DNA of 64,000 nt, from the NCBI GenBank assembly GCA_022824025.1, contig JAJEBF010000021.1:104625-168624 (forward strand), in the 5' to 3' direction. Numbering within the stretch: position 1 is the first letter of the stretch; each line of letters opens with the position of its first letter. The DNA is from Caldilineaceae bacterium. Lineage in GTDB: Bacteria; Chloroflexota; Anaerolineae; Caldilineales; Caldilineaceae. The position numbers and the translations under genes were made by a program. The notes beneath the pieces were generated by a model. It had not been told where the DNA came from and did no database searches. It worked only from the letters and a program-made list of their open reading frames with translations. Below, piece after piece: positions 27,034 to 37,200 of the stretch.

Positions 27034-28884
27034 ATGGCTGTGCTAGAATGGGCAGCTATGGACAGTAGCCTTTCGGCCTGGTCAGCGCTGATTGCTCCGG
27101 TCGCGCCGCCGCTCTTCTTAACTTTGGGTAGCCTGGTTCTCTGGATATTGGGGCGCTTTGTCCGGCCTGGCGAATCCTGGCGGGGCTTTGGGAGCGCGAC
27201 CGGGATCCTCAGTGGCGTCGCCTTGCTCTTCTGGTGTATTGCGGCTGGTCTAACTGTGTCGCTGCGCTTTCAACCGGTCATCCCAGCTTTCAGTATTCCG
27301 TGGCGCCCGTTTTTTTCACAAGGCGCAGATCTGCTCTGGATTAGCAATGGTTGGAACTGGTATATTTCGTGTTTGATCCTTTTGCTGGGAGGGGGCGGCC
27401 TGCTTTTCAGCGGCGTTTCCGGCCCAAACCGCGAACTGAACGCTGACGAAAACTGGCACTTTCGGGCGCTGACGCTGGCTCTGTCGCTGACAGCGATAGC
27501 CAGCGCGCTGTTCCTCGTCAGCAGCGGAAATCTCCTGACCGTAACCCTTATGTGGGTCGTGATGGATCTGTTTGTCATTGCCCGCAGCACTGTTGTGCCG
27601 GAAGGTCCCGGCCTGTCTACCACGCGCCAGTTTCAGGGCTTGAGCATGATGGGAGCGCTTCTGCTCCTGATAGGATTGCTGCCGGCCGGTCAGAGTGGGC
27701 CCGCGGAACTGTTGGCCGGGGGCCAGCTGCCGCAGGAAACGGTAATCCTGATGCTGGTTGCCGGCGTTATACGAGCCGGTGTCTATCCCCTTCATCTGTG
27801 GCTCCTGCCTCAGAGCGGAGAGCGCATGTATATGCCGGATCGGCTCATTGACCAGATGCCGCCGGCGCTGTGCGGGCTTTGGCTTTTAGGATGGTCGAGC
27901 GGCCTGGCCGGGGAGGAGCTTCTTGCGCGTCCTGAGATTGTCGCTCTCGCGCTGCTTGGCCTGCTCGGCTCCGCTATCGCAACGTTCACAACAACGACCC
28001 GGCAGGAGCATACGACTTTCGTGCTGGTCACGGCTGTCGGGATCGCTGGTTTGACGAGCATTCTGTCGGAGATTCGAGGCCCGGCTGCCGTACTCTGGCC
28101 GACCACAACTTTCGCTCTAGGGGGAGGCCTCTGGCTGATTGGAGAACGCATCTGGCGCGCTTGGCACTGGCAGATACCGATAAGTGTGGGCGTGCTTGCG
28201 CTTGTTGGCGTGCCGTTTACGCCCGGCTTTTTGACGCAGTCGGTCGTCGCTCAGCTGTTAATGGTCGGAAACTGCCCTGACGAAGGCAGCCTCTGCCAAA
28301 GTTTGGGGGGGCTGATGTGGCCGCTTTTTGCGGCCTATATCATCACGCAGATGATTTACGTCTCCTCGCTGCTGCGCAGTTGGGACGGCGAACCCGGCAG
28401 CGCGGTCTGGGAACTGAAACCGGACACCTGGATCGTTGGCAGACTTCTTGTCTATGTGGTGATTCTCGCCATCCCCCTGGCTATAGCTGGTGTCTTTCCT
28501 GAGATGATGACCAGCCTGGCTAATCTCCCTGACGCCATCCCCCGCGGCGCGGGGAACCCTCCCAGCGCAGTTGCCAGCTGGCAGGTCTGGCTGACTTTGG
28601 CAGGCCCGCTCACCTTGGGAATAGGGCTGGCGATCGCCCGTACTCAGGTCAGAGAGATGCTTAGCGCCAGTGGCAACAGGGCCGAAACGTTGCCATCTAT
28701 CCGTACATGGTTCAGTCGTATCGCCCGCCTCGCGACGCTTGACTGGCTTTCGGGCCTTACCCGTTGGAGCACGAACCGAATGGGCAACGTTTGGGATGTG
28801 GGTCTGGAGATTGTCGAAGGCACGGGAAACATGGGCTGGGTCGTCGTCTTCGGCATAATCGGCTACCTCCTGCTAAATGTTTGA
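27034..28884 (+). CDS. NuoL/M/N-like proton-conducting membrane protein, divergent
   Basis: Up to 616 residues (608 from ATG 27058), about 14 predicted membrane helices. The motif GVIRAGVYPLHLWLLP corresponds by eye to the GKSAQ.P.H.WLPDA helix of complex I antiporter subunits, and SVGVLALVGVPFTPGFL to the late LAGFPPLAGF motif. The usual channel Lys is Arg in the first motif and the later Lys is Gln; the early Glu is Asp or absent. It heads a three-gene membrane module with no hydrophilic complex I subunits nearby. It may move ions, or be a structural relic. Confidence 0.75.
   Translation: MAVLEWAAMDSSLSAWSALIAPVAPPLFLTLGSLVLWILGRFVRPGESWRGFGSATGILSGVALLFWCIAAGLTVSLRFQPVIPAFSIPWRPFFSQGADLLWISNGWNWYISCLILLLGGGGLLFSGVSGPNRELNADENWHFRALTLALSLTAIASALFLVSSGNLLTVTLMWVVMDLFVIARSTVVPEGPGLSTTRQFQGLSMMGALLLLIGLLPAGQSGPAELLAGGQLPQETVILMLVAGVIRAGVYPLHLWLLPQSGERMYMPDRLIDQMPPALCGLWLLGWSSGLAGEELLARPEIVALALLGLLGSAIATFTTTTRQEHTTFVLVTAVGIAGLTSILSEIRGPAAVLWPTTTFALGGGLWLIGERIWRAWHWQIPISVGVLALVGVPFTPGFLTQSVVAQLLMVGNCPDEGSLCQSLGGLMWPLFAAYIITQMIYVSSLLRSWDGEPGSAVWELKPDTWIVGRLLVYVVILAIPLAIAGVFPEMMTSLANLPDAIPRGAGNPPSAVASWQVWLTLAGPLTLGIGLAIARTQVREMLSASGNRAETLPSIRTWFSRIARLATLDWLSGLTRWSTNRMGNVWDVGLEIVEGTGNMGWVVVFGIIGYLLLNV
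27042..27049 (+). promoter_or_regulatory. extended -10 box upstream of membrane-protein trio
   Basis: TGCTAGAAT ends at 27049 (TAGAAT at 27044-27049) with a poor -35 (TTCGGG, 27021-27026) at 17 bp. Transcription would begin near 27056-27058, at the ATG at 27058, which would make the transcript leaderless and move the start from 27034 to 27058. Confidence 0.45.
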
Positions 28885-29054
28885 TAGCGAGCGCTCTGCG
28901 AATCCGCGAATCGCTCGGAAAGCCCACCTCGAAAGAGGCATTGTATTTCTGAAGGGCTGCAAGGCGTTTTCTTGGCGCAACGGGCCCAGCCTGGGCCGCC
29001 ATTCGAAACCGATTGCGTAAGCTTTTATATTATTGAACCTGAAGAGCACGGTAC

Positions 29055-29798
29055 ATGGCCGAACTGTGGGCATCGGTTCCCATTCACATTCTGCTAGGAC
29101 TGGCCGCGGTATTGCCCGTGGTCTTGTGGGATTGGCGCATCGCGTTGCCCGGCCTGCTGGTCGTTCAGATTGGCACAAGCGCTTTGATTGGCGCCGTCTA
29201 TGGGCTGCCGGGGCCTTGGCCGACCGTGCATTTCGGCGTGCAGGTGTTGGCCTGCCTCATTCTCTTGCTATCGATTTTGCAGACAAGCAATGTTCAGGTC
29301 CGATCTTCCGGCGAATTCAGTTCCAGACTGTTTCGCCTGCTTATCCTCGGAATCGCGAGCCTGTTGGTTTGGAATGCAAGCGAAGCCATTGAACTGCCTC
29401 TCCTGTCAAACTCGACCAAGGCACTCTTTCTGTGGTTGGCAACCGTTGCGCTGATCACCTTGGGAATGACCGAGACCGCCCTTTTTGGCGGCTTTGGCCT
29501 GCTCTTGTGGCTGATTCCAGTTCAGGCTTTCCTATCGATATTGTTTCCTTTGCCCGCCGTCGTCGTCTTATTGGGCGTCCTGCAGATTCTGGTCGCTCTG
29601 GCATGCAGCTATCTGCTGCTGGCCGAAGACGACGCACTAACTCTTGTCGAGGTTTCGGCTACCGATCCCGACCTGAACCCGGGTGTTCAGCCCCGTCATA
29701 CCATTGCTTCGGGCGCGAGAGTCCTTGGCTATGGATTCGGATACTGGTTTTACACTCTAATCAGCCGTCGTCAGAACACTGATCCCCGCAACGGGTGA
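29055..29798 (+). CDS. polytopic membrane protein between two NuoL/N-like genes
   Basis: 247 residues with about seven hydrophobic segments and a polar C-terminal tail (about 195-247). No recognised motif; its size and position are reminiscent of the small membrane subunits (HyfE, MrpC or NuoJ type) that accompany antiporter-like subunits, but I cannot assign one. The gaps to the neighbours (170 and 145 bp) are large for an operon, yet all three genes share direction and character. Confidence 0.65.
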   Translation: MAELWASVPIHILLGLAAVLPVVLWDWRIALPGLLVVQIGTSALIGAVYGLPGPWPTVHFGVQVLACLILLLSILQTSNVQVRSSGEFSSRLFRLLILGIASLLVWNASEAIELPLLSNSTKALFLWLATVALITLGMTETALFGGFGLLLWLIPVQAFLSILFPLPAVVVLLGVLQILVALACSYLLLAEDDALTLVEVSATDPDLNPGVQPRHTIASGARVLGYGFGYWFYTLISRRQNTDPRNG

Positions 29799-29943
29799 AG
29801 AAACGAAGCTTTCCCGCGTTCAGGCTGTTTCGGCGATGAACTGAAGGGCGACACAAAAAGGGGACCGAGTTGTTGGAATTGTCTCTGAGCGGTAATCAGG
29901 AAGTGCCTGAATGCTTGTGCCAATGAGTGAATAGCTGCGTTCC

Positions 29944-31362
29944 ATGATCCAACTTGCCCTACCATCTTTTTTGCTCAGTCTCCTGCTGTTATGCATACTT
30001 TCGAGCTACTTCCTGCGTATATGGGAGCGGGGTGTTCTGCTTGCCAACGGCGTGACGCTGAATCTTGTTGGCATTTTGCTCTGGCGGTTTCCTCTGGACG
30101 CGACTTCACTCGCCATTCCATTCATGCCCGTCGAATTGAACCTGCGGGCGGGGATCTGGCAGTTCGGATTTCGCCTGCAGTTGACACAGACCAATGAACC
30201 GATCGTTGTCATCGCGCTTCTTCTGCTTGGATCCGGCATGCTTCTGGCTGCGGCTGCGAGCCAGGGCAAAGTATTTCCGCCGTCAATGCTGCTCGTGGGG
30301 GCAGGCTACATTGGTATGGCCCTGGTGACGGATGCGCCGCTTTCGCCCGTTTTCCTTGCCCCGGCCATGCTGGCAATCCTGATGACGGTTAGCGTTTTTC
30401 CCATTCAGGTCGGCATCCCCGGGGAGGCGATGAGCTCCTTGCGGGCGATACTGCCGCCCATTTTGGCGACTCCGTTTGTGTTGCTTGCCGCGTGGAACAT
30501 GGAACAGTTGCCCCTCAATCCCCAGGACATTCGGCTGGCGGCCGCCGGGGCTCAGCTTCTAGGCGTCGGACTGCTTTTGCTTCTGGCGCCGGTCCCTTTG
30601 CATAGCGCCCAGCCGCAACTGGCCGAGTCGGCCCCCCCGATCGCGATGGCGTTGGCCTTACTGCTTTACCAGTCGCTCGCTCTCTATATCTTCTACCTTG
30701 CGACTTCAAGTTTCCCAATGCTATTTGACAGCACCGTACTCAACGTCTGGTTGACCTCAACTGCCGCCATCACTCTGGTTTGGGGAGGGGTTGCCGCGGC
30801 CGCGGCCAGTCATCCGGGCCGCCTGTTGGGTTACGCAATGCTGCACGACTGGGGCCTGATTCTCTTGCTATTGACCGGGACCGACGAACGCAGTCGACCA
30901 TTGGTCATCTCTCTCTTCGCGCTCCGCATCCTGAGCACGATGAGCGCGGCGACCGGCCTTGCCCAGATTCGACAGGCGGCAGGTAGTCTGAATCCCGAAC
31001 ACCTGCGCGGGGTAGGCGCACGACTGCCATGGAGTACGGCGGCATTTCTGTTGGGCAGTCTTGGCCTGGCCGGTTTTCCTTTGACGGCCGGGTTCTCCGG
31101 GCATTGGTCGGCGATTCAGGCCTTGGCAGAAGGCGATTGGCGCTTCGCGGCAGTTGTCCTGGTGGCAAGCGCCAGCGTCATTCTCGGTTTCGTGCGCATG
31201 GTCGGCATCTTTTTCGGCCCTCTGAGCAACCCATTGCTTCCGCGTGAGCGGCCTGTCGGCGTTGTCTTTGCCGTGATCGCAATTGTATTGGTCACCAGCA
31301 TGGCAATCGCCCCGCAGCTCTTTGAAGGCCCAATCGCAAAAACACTTCTGGCATTTGACTGA
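29944..31362 (+). CDS. NuoN/M-like proton-conducting membrane protein, divergent
   Basis: 472 residues, about 14 helices. The C-terminal half shows the family pattern clearly: LLGYAMLHDWGLILL (usual LLAYSSI.H.G), then LGSLGLAGFPLTAGFSGHW (usual SLAGFPPLAGFWGK). The helix that normally carries the central Lys reads LLLLLAPVPLHSAQPQLAES, without Lys or Arg, and the late GK is GH. These losses argue against a normal proton pump. No CDS for nuoA-K soluble modules is in the window. Confidence 0.75.
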   Translation: MIQLALPSFLLSLLLLCILSSYFLRIWERGVLLANGVTLNLVGILLWRFPLDATSLAIPFMPVELNLRAGIWQFGFRLQLTQTNEPIVVIALLLLGSGMLLAAAASQGKVFPPSMLLVGAGYIGMALVTDAPLSPVFLAPAMLAILMTVSVFPIQVGIPGEAMSSLRAILPPILATPFVLLAAWNMEQLPLNPQDIRLAAAGAQLLGVGLLLLLAPVPLHSAQPQLAESAPPIAMALALLLYQSLALYIFYLATSSFPMLFDSTVLNVWLTSTAAITLVWGGVAAAAASHPGRLLGYAMLHDWGLILLLLTGTDERSRPLVISLFALRILSTMSAATGLAQIRQAAGSLNPEHLRGVGARLPWSTAAFLLGSLGLAGFPLTAGFSGHWSAIQALAEGDWRFAAVVLVASASVILGFVRMVGIFFGPLSNPLLPRERPVGVVFAVIAIVLVTSMAIAPQLFEGPIAKTLLAFD

Positions 31363-31418
31363 CCAGAAGCTGTCAGAACCTTTCCCTGAGACATCTGATA
31401 GAGATTGGCAGCCCCGTC

Positions 31419-31439
31419 CTGCTATTGTTTGGATAGCAG
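31419..31439. promoter_or_regulatory. operator-like inverted repeat upstream of HMG-CoA reductase
   Basis: Perfect 7-bp arms CTGCTAT / ATAGCAG separated by 7 bp (TGTTTGG), 55-95 bp upstream of the reductase start. It could be a repressor site or a leader hairpin. Confidence 0.4.
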
Positions 31440-31493
31440 CCGCGGTAGGCTGGCGTAGCCGGGGATGCAGGCAGACCCAAACATCTGTGTTGC

Positions 31494-32918
31494 ATGGCGT
31501 CAGGACGCCGCCCTAAATGGAGGAGGCCAAGTATTATTCTTAACAGTGACCGACGTTCTTCGAGACTCGAGGGCTTCTACCGGCGCGGTTTGAATGACCG
31601 CGTGGAGATTCTTGCTGGCTGGGCGGATCTAAGCCGGGCGGAAACGGCGCGCCTGGCTGAGAGTATCGGCGCCGAGGAGGCCGACGCGATGATTGAAAAC
31701 GTCGTCGGGCGGTTTGCTCTGCCGCTGGGAATCGGCGCCAATTTCCTGATTAACGGCAAGAACTACCTGATTCCCATGGCGGTGGAAGAATCGTCAGTGG
31801 TGGCGGCCGTCAGTTTTGGAGCCCTGCTCGCCCGGGCAGGCGGGGGGTTCCTGGCAGGCAGCACGCAGCCTGTCATGATCGCTCAGATCCAACTACTGGA
31901 TGTGCGTGATCCTTGCCAGGCAGAGAATGAGATCCTTGCGGCACGAGAAGAGATTCTGGCATGCGCCGAGACCAGCCCATCGCTGACGCGCCTGGGCGGG
32001 GGCCCGCAGGGCCTTGAGGTGCGGCATCTGCCCGACACCCCCGCAGGACCTATGCTGATCGTCCATATTTTCATCGATTGCCGCGATGCAATGGGGGCAA
32101 ACGCCGCCAACACGGCCGCTGAAGCAGTTGCGCCGCTTCTGGAACGGCTCACAAGGGGCCGGGCTGGTCTGCGGATTCTATCGAATTTGAACGATAGGCG
32201 GCGCGCCTGGGCAGAGGTCGGGATACCCGCAAGCGCGTTTGACGGCGACGAGTTTTCGGGACGCGATGTCGTTCTTCGGATCGCGGAAGCGAGCGCATTC
32301 GCATACGCGGACCCTTACCGGGCTGCAACACACAATAAGGGCATTTTCAACGGTGTGGACGCCGTGCTGCTGGCGACCGGCAACGATTGGCGGGCGGCGG
32401 AGGCCGGGGCCCACGCCTGGGCAGCGCGGGATGGGCAGTATCGCGCCCTTACCAACTGGCGCGTGCAGGGCGGCCCCGGATCGGAACTGTTGCATGGCCG
32501 CCTGGAAATGCCGCTGGCGGTCGGCACTGTGGGAGGGGCAACGCGGAGCCATCCCTCGGCCCGAATCGCGCTGAAGATCCTGGGGCTGGACTCCGGTATG
32601 GACGATGGGCCGGACCACGGTCAGTCTGGTTCACGCGGCGACGAATCTTCGCCCCCGCGCAGTGGCGGCGCGGGCAGGCTGAGCGAGATCGTGGCCTCTG
32701 TGGGCCTGGCGCAGAATCTGGCTGCTCTTCGGGCCCTGGCGACCACGGGAATTCAGAAGGGACATATGCGTCTCCATGCGCGCCAAGTGGCCGCGTCCGC
32801 GGGCGCAAAAGGAAAGGCGGTCGAAGTGATCGCCGGCAAGCTGGTGTCGGAAGGAAACATCCGAGTGGAACGAGCCAGGGAACTCCTGCGACGTTCAGGA
32901 AACTGTACAGGAAACTGA
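31494..32918 (+). CDS. mvaA: hydroxymethylglutaryl-CoA reductase, class II
   Basis: 474 residues from ATG 31494. Reductase that interconverts HMG-CoA and mevalonate. Motifs: ENVVG near 69, the catalytic Glu in PMAVEES (about 99), DAMGANAAN, the nucleotide-binding GTVGGATRSHP, and the late catalytic His in MRLHARQVA. The Shine-Dalgarno AGGAGG at 31521-31526 lies inside this frame and points to ATT at 31533 as the real start (461 residues), which would put the catalytic Glu near 86, close to the class II standard. Followed 44 bp later by HMG-CoA synthase, so biosynthetic use is likely. A Ser/Gly-rich insert lies near 368-393. Confidence 0.92.
   Translation: MASGRRPKWRRPSIILNSDRRSSRLEGFYRRGLNDRVEILAGWADLSRAETARLAESIGAEEADAMIENVVGRFALPLGIGANFLINGKNYLIPMAVEESSVVAAVSFGALLARAGGGFLAGSTQPVMIAQIQLLDVRDPCQAENEILAAREEILACAETSPSLTRLGGGPQGLEVRHLPDTPAGPMLIVHIFIDCRDAMGANAANTAAEAVAPLLERLTRGRAGLRILSNLNDRRRAWAEVGIPASAFDGDEFSGRDVVLRIAEASAFAYADPYRAATHNKGIFNGVDAVLLATGNDWRAAEAGAHAWAARDGQYRALTNWRVQGGPGSELLHGRLEMPLAVGTVGGATRSHPSARIALKILGLDSGMDDGPDHGQSGSRGDESSPPRSGGAGRLSEIVASVGLAQNLAALRALATTGIQKGHMRLHARQVAASAGAKGKAVEVIAGKLVSEGNIRVERARELLRRSGNCTGN
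31521..31535 (+). promoter_or_regulatory. perfect Shine-Dalgarno facing an ATT codon
   Basis: AGGAGG (31521-31526), six bases, then ATT (31533-31535), in frame with the reductase. No ATG, GTG or TTG lies at this spacing in frame. ATT starts are rare (infC is the classic case). Confidence 0.5.
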
Positions 32919-32962
32919 CGCGCAGCGCGGCCGGCCAGACCATCCCCCCAAGAGGCATACAC

Positions 32963-34069
32963 ATGTTAAATCAACCAGTAAAGCAAGTAGGAATTGTCGG
33001 ATACGGAGCCTACGTTCCGCGTTTTCGCCTGCCGGGCGAAGAGATTGGCCGGATCTGGATGGGCGAGATCGGCGTCGTTGACCGTGAGACCGGCGCGAAG
33101 GGAGCAGGTCACCGAACACTGTCGGAAGCCAGCCCGGTAAGGGAGAAGGCGGTGCCGGGGCTTGACGAGGACACAGCGACTATGAGTATCGAAGCGGCCC
33201 GTAACGCGCTTGCGCGTTCACAGGTCGATCCGAAGGACATCCGGGCAGTTTGGGTGGGCAGTGAGAGCCATCCCTACGCAGTGAAGCCGACCGGCACAAT
33301 TGTGGCTGAGGCCATCGGCGCCACGCCCGCCACACAGGCAGGAGACTGGCAGTTCGCCTGCAAAGCCGGAACGGAAGCGTTGCAAGGCGCAATCGGACTT
33401 GTGGGCAGCGGAATGGCCCCCTACGCGATGGCAATCGGAATGGACACAGCGCAAAGCCGTCCGGGCGATGCCCTCGAATACACGGCTGGGGCGGGCGGCG
33501 CCGCCGTTCTGCTGGGGGCCGCGGACAGGTCGGTCGCCGTCATTGAACAAAGCCTTAGCTATGTCTCAGATACGACGGATTTCTGGCGCCGGCCCGGCGC
33601 GCAATATCCCAGCCATGCGGAACGCTTCAGCGGAGACCCCGGGTACTTCGGCCACGTCATCCCCGCAGCCGAGCAGTTGTTGCGGGAAACAGGTGTGACT
33701 GCCGCGGAAATCGATCATGTGGTCGTACACCAACCAAACGTCAAGTTTCCTGTCCGAGCGATGCGCGCGCTGGGATTCAGTGAGGAGCAGTGGAAGATCG
33801 GAATGCTGGTCGGGGATATCGGCAACACGTACGCCGGGTCAGCGCTCATCGGCCTCACTGCAGTTCTCGACGTCGCTCTTGAAGAACAGCTTGTCCTGGC
33901 GGTGAGTTATGGCAGCGGGGCAGGCTCTGACGCTTTCCTCCTGCGCACGACCCATCTGATTGCAGGCGCCCAAAGGCGGGCTCCCCGAACACAGGATTAC
34001 ATCGGTCGGCGAATTGAGATTGACTATGCGCAGTACGTGCGGCTACGCGGGAAACTTTCGACCAACTGA
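32963..34069 (+). CDS. hydroxymethylglutaryl-CoA synthase, archaeal type
   Basis: 368 residues from ATG 32963; the frame is open to 32387 but that part is antisense-like read-through of the reductase gene. Thiolase-fold enzyme that condenses acetyl-CoA with acetoacetyl-CoA. Catalytic Cys133 (WQFACKAG), Glu101 (GSESHPYAV) and His256 (VVHQPNVKFP) match the archaeal group, as does the C-terminal tail DYIGRRIEIDYAQYVRLRGK. In archaea the enzyme works in a complex with a thiolase and a DUF35 protein encoded alongside; neither is here. Mevalonate routes are known in Chloroflexota such as Roseiflexus. Confidence 0.92.
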   Translation: MLNQPVKQVGIVGYGAYVPRFRLPGEEIGRIWMGEIGVVDRETGAKGAGHRTLSEASPVREKAVPGLDEDTATMSIEAARNALARSQVDPKDIRAVWVGSESHPYAVKPTGTIVAEAIGATPATQAGDWQFACKAGTEALQGAIGLVGSGMAPYAMAIGMDTAQSRPGDALEYTAGAGGAAVLLGAADRSVAVIEQSLSYVSDTTDFWRRPGAQYPSHAERFSGDPGYFGHVIPAAEQLLRETGVTAAEIDHVVVHQPNVKFPVRAMRALGFSEEQWKIGMLVGDIGNTYAGSALIGLTAVLDVALEEQLVLAVSYGSGAGSDAFLLRTTHLIAGAQRRAPRTQDYIGRRIEIDYAQYVRLRGKLSTN

Positions 34070-34295
34070 TTGGGCGGCAAGAAAGTCAAGATTTAACCTC
34101 ACTGAATAATTTCGCGTGGCAAGCCGCAAGTTGAGATTCCGTTTTGGTCTAAGTGGGGTCAGGTCGTTTCATTCGCTCATGTGATGAAAGTGAATAGGCG
34201 TTAAGCGCCGCAGTCTCGGCTCAACCGCGAGTTCGGCCTTGGACCGTTAACTGCGCCTCATGCCCGTTTGACCGTGCCAGCACGCCGGCCCGGCT

Positions 34296-37200
34296 CTACT
34301 TGTTTCCCGCTAGCGCTTTCAGCGAATGCAGCAGATCGGTCCGCCACCGTCCCTCTTCATCGATAGGAATATAGACGGCTTCCCGCCCGACATGGATTGA
34401 GTTGTTCGGTATGAATTCTCCTTCGTCGGTCGTGCCGCCCAGCGCCATACGCAGGAACTCCTGCAGCCTTCGCCTGTGTCCGACCGCAATCTCCCCTTTG
34501 ACTACTTCGTCCCTTCCAATCGCGTGCAACGGAAAGCCTTGCGGAATCCGAATGGCAATCTGGTCGCGGCGGCGGCCAATATTGAGGATCCCGGTTCGCA
34601 GCGCCTCGATCTTCACGCGAATCTGGTAGAACAGATTCTCCACTTCAATTGGCACGGAGCCCGTTTCAAGGTCCTTGCCAAAACGGTCCTCAGTTTCCCT
34701 GCGCATTTCATCCAGATCTTGTTGCGATTTCAGCCCAGCGATGCGCCGGTACAGTTGCAGACGCAACGCCTCTTCCTGGACGTAGTCCGGCGGGATTTCG
34801 GCCCGCAACGGGAGGTCGAGCGTCACGGGCGGAGCAAGCGGATCGTCCATGGCGCTCGGGAAGGGCAGTTCAGTGGGCATTTGTTGAGGGGGTGGGGCGG
34901 CGCTGTGCCCGTTTTCTGATAGCTGTAAGCCGCCCTTTGCGCCGTCTTCCTGGCTTCCAGCCAGACGGTCTCTCTTCTCTCTCAGCTCATTGACGGATTG
35001 CGCAAGCAGTCGGGTATAGAGATCGAATCCAACGCTGGCGATTTGACCGTGCTGGCGGGAGCCAAGCAGTTCCCCCGCGCCGCGGATTTCAAGGTCGCGC
35101 ATGGCAATGCGGAAGCCAGCGCCCAGCTCGTCGCTGCTTTCCAGCAGCGCTTCCAAACGGCGCCGGGCGTCGAAGGACAGGGTGGTATGCCGATCATAGA
35201 ATAGATAGCAGTAGCCTCTGACCGCCCCGCGTCCCACCCGCCCGCGCAACTGATAGAGTTGAGCCAGTCCGAAGTGATCGGCCCGGTTAACGATGATCGT
35301 ATTGGCCCGTCGAATGTCTAGCCCATTCTCGACGATGGTCGTGCAGACGAGAACGTCGATTTCGCCGTCCGCATATCGCATCATCGTGTCCTCCAACTCG
35401 CGCTCGGCCATCTGACCGTGGGCGATGGCAACAACTGCTTCCGGGACTTCCCGCTGAAGTCGTGATGCAAGCGTTTGCAGGCCCCGAACCCGATTATGGA
35501 CGAAAAACACCTGTCCATTTCGTTCCAACTCTCTCTGCACAGCCTGGCGCAACAAGGTATTGTCAAATTCTGATAGGATGGTTCGCACTGGCAGTCGTTC
35601 TCTGGGCGGCGTATTGATCGTACTCATGTCGCGCACGCCGCTTAGGCTCATGTGCAGAGTGCGGGGAATGGGCGTTGCGCTCAACGTAAGCACGTCCATC
35701 CGCGTCCGCAGCTGCTTGAGCCGCTCCTTGTGACTGACCCCGAACCGCTGCTCTTCGTCAATGATGAGAAGCCCCAGCGACTTGAATTGGACATCCTTCG
35801 ACAGCAATCGATGTGTGCCAATCACGATGTCAACAGCGCCGTGCTGCATCTTTTGCAGCACCTTCTCTTGCTGGGACTGCGTCCTGAAGCGGGAGAGCAT
35901 CTCCACCAGGACTGGAAACTGACTCAGCCGCTCACTGAAAACTCGAAAATGCTGCTGCGCAAGCACTGTAGTCGGCACGAGCACCGCAGCTTGTTTGCCG
36001 TCCATGACAGCCTTGAACGCGGCGCGAATCGCGACTTCGGTCTTTCCGTATCCGACGTCGCCGATAATAATGCGGTCCATCGGCCGGTCGGTTTCCATAT
36101 CCTGTTTGACGTCGACGATCGCGTCCATCTGATCCGCCGTTTCGCGGAAGGGGAATGCCCCCTCCATCTCCTCCTGCCAGGGCCCATCCGGGCTGAAGGC
36201 ATAGCCAGGTACGACCTCCCTTTCGGCATACAGTTTAAGCAGATCCTCAGCAATGTCTTCAACAGCCTTCTTGGCGCGGGCCTTCACCGTCTGCCAGTCA
36301 CTCGTCCCCAAACGAGTTACGGACGGAGGAATGCCCGCATCTCCCGCGCCTACGTATCGGCTTAGCCGGTCGGCCTGGTGAACCGGCACGTAGAGTTTGT
36401 CTCCTCTGGCATAGTTCACCTGTAGGTACTCTCGCTCAACTCCTCCCAGCTCGAGTCTGATCAGGCCTTCATAGACGCCGATGCCGTGCTCCATGTGGAC
36501 GACAAAGTCGTTGGGGTTTACGTCGGCAAAGAATAGCTCCGGCGCCACAGTAGATTGGGAACTACGCTGCCGCTGCCGCGACTGCCTGGTCCAACCGAAC
36601 AGCTCGGAATCGGTCAAGAGGCGCAGTCCCTGGGCCCGCGTCCCGATGTCTGTAGCCGCCGCCTCCTCCGATGCGCTCATGGCAAACCCCTCCGTCAAGG
36701 CGCCCTGCATGAGGGAGATACCTTTGCGAGGGGTCCTGTCCAGATCCGGGATAAGGAAGGACGGCAGCTGCGCCTCTTTCAACTCCTCTTCGAGCCGGGC
36801 GCACTGCCGCGAAATGAGAACAACCGAATCAGGAGAGTCGGCGAACTTGCGCATTTCCTGGAGGATGCGTTTGGTTTGACCGGCAAAGTGAGGGCTGGGT
36901 ACAAAGTGGCGTGAAAGCGCGGAGCCCTCGCTTTCGACCGCGGCCCCAGGCAAACCGGTGGAACCAAGCACAAGCGGGCCGAGGGATTCAATCTGCGCCA
37001 GCAGTTGCTGCGGCTTGAAGAAACTTGATATGGATTTCGATGGAATTTCGTGACCCCGCACCAGATCCTGGTAGGTCCGGCCCGCCTCTTCTTCGGCCTC
37101 GTTCAGTCCTGCGGCCACCTGCTCTCCGTCATCGATAACCAATTTTCCGTTTGCGGGCAGGTGGTCCAACAGCGAAGCCGGGCGGCTGAACAGGTATGGC

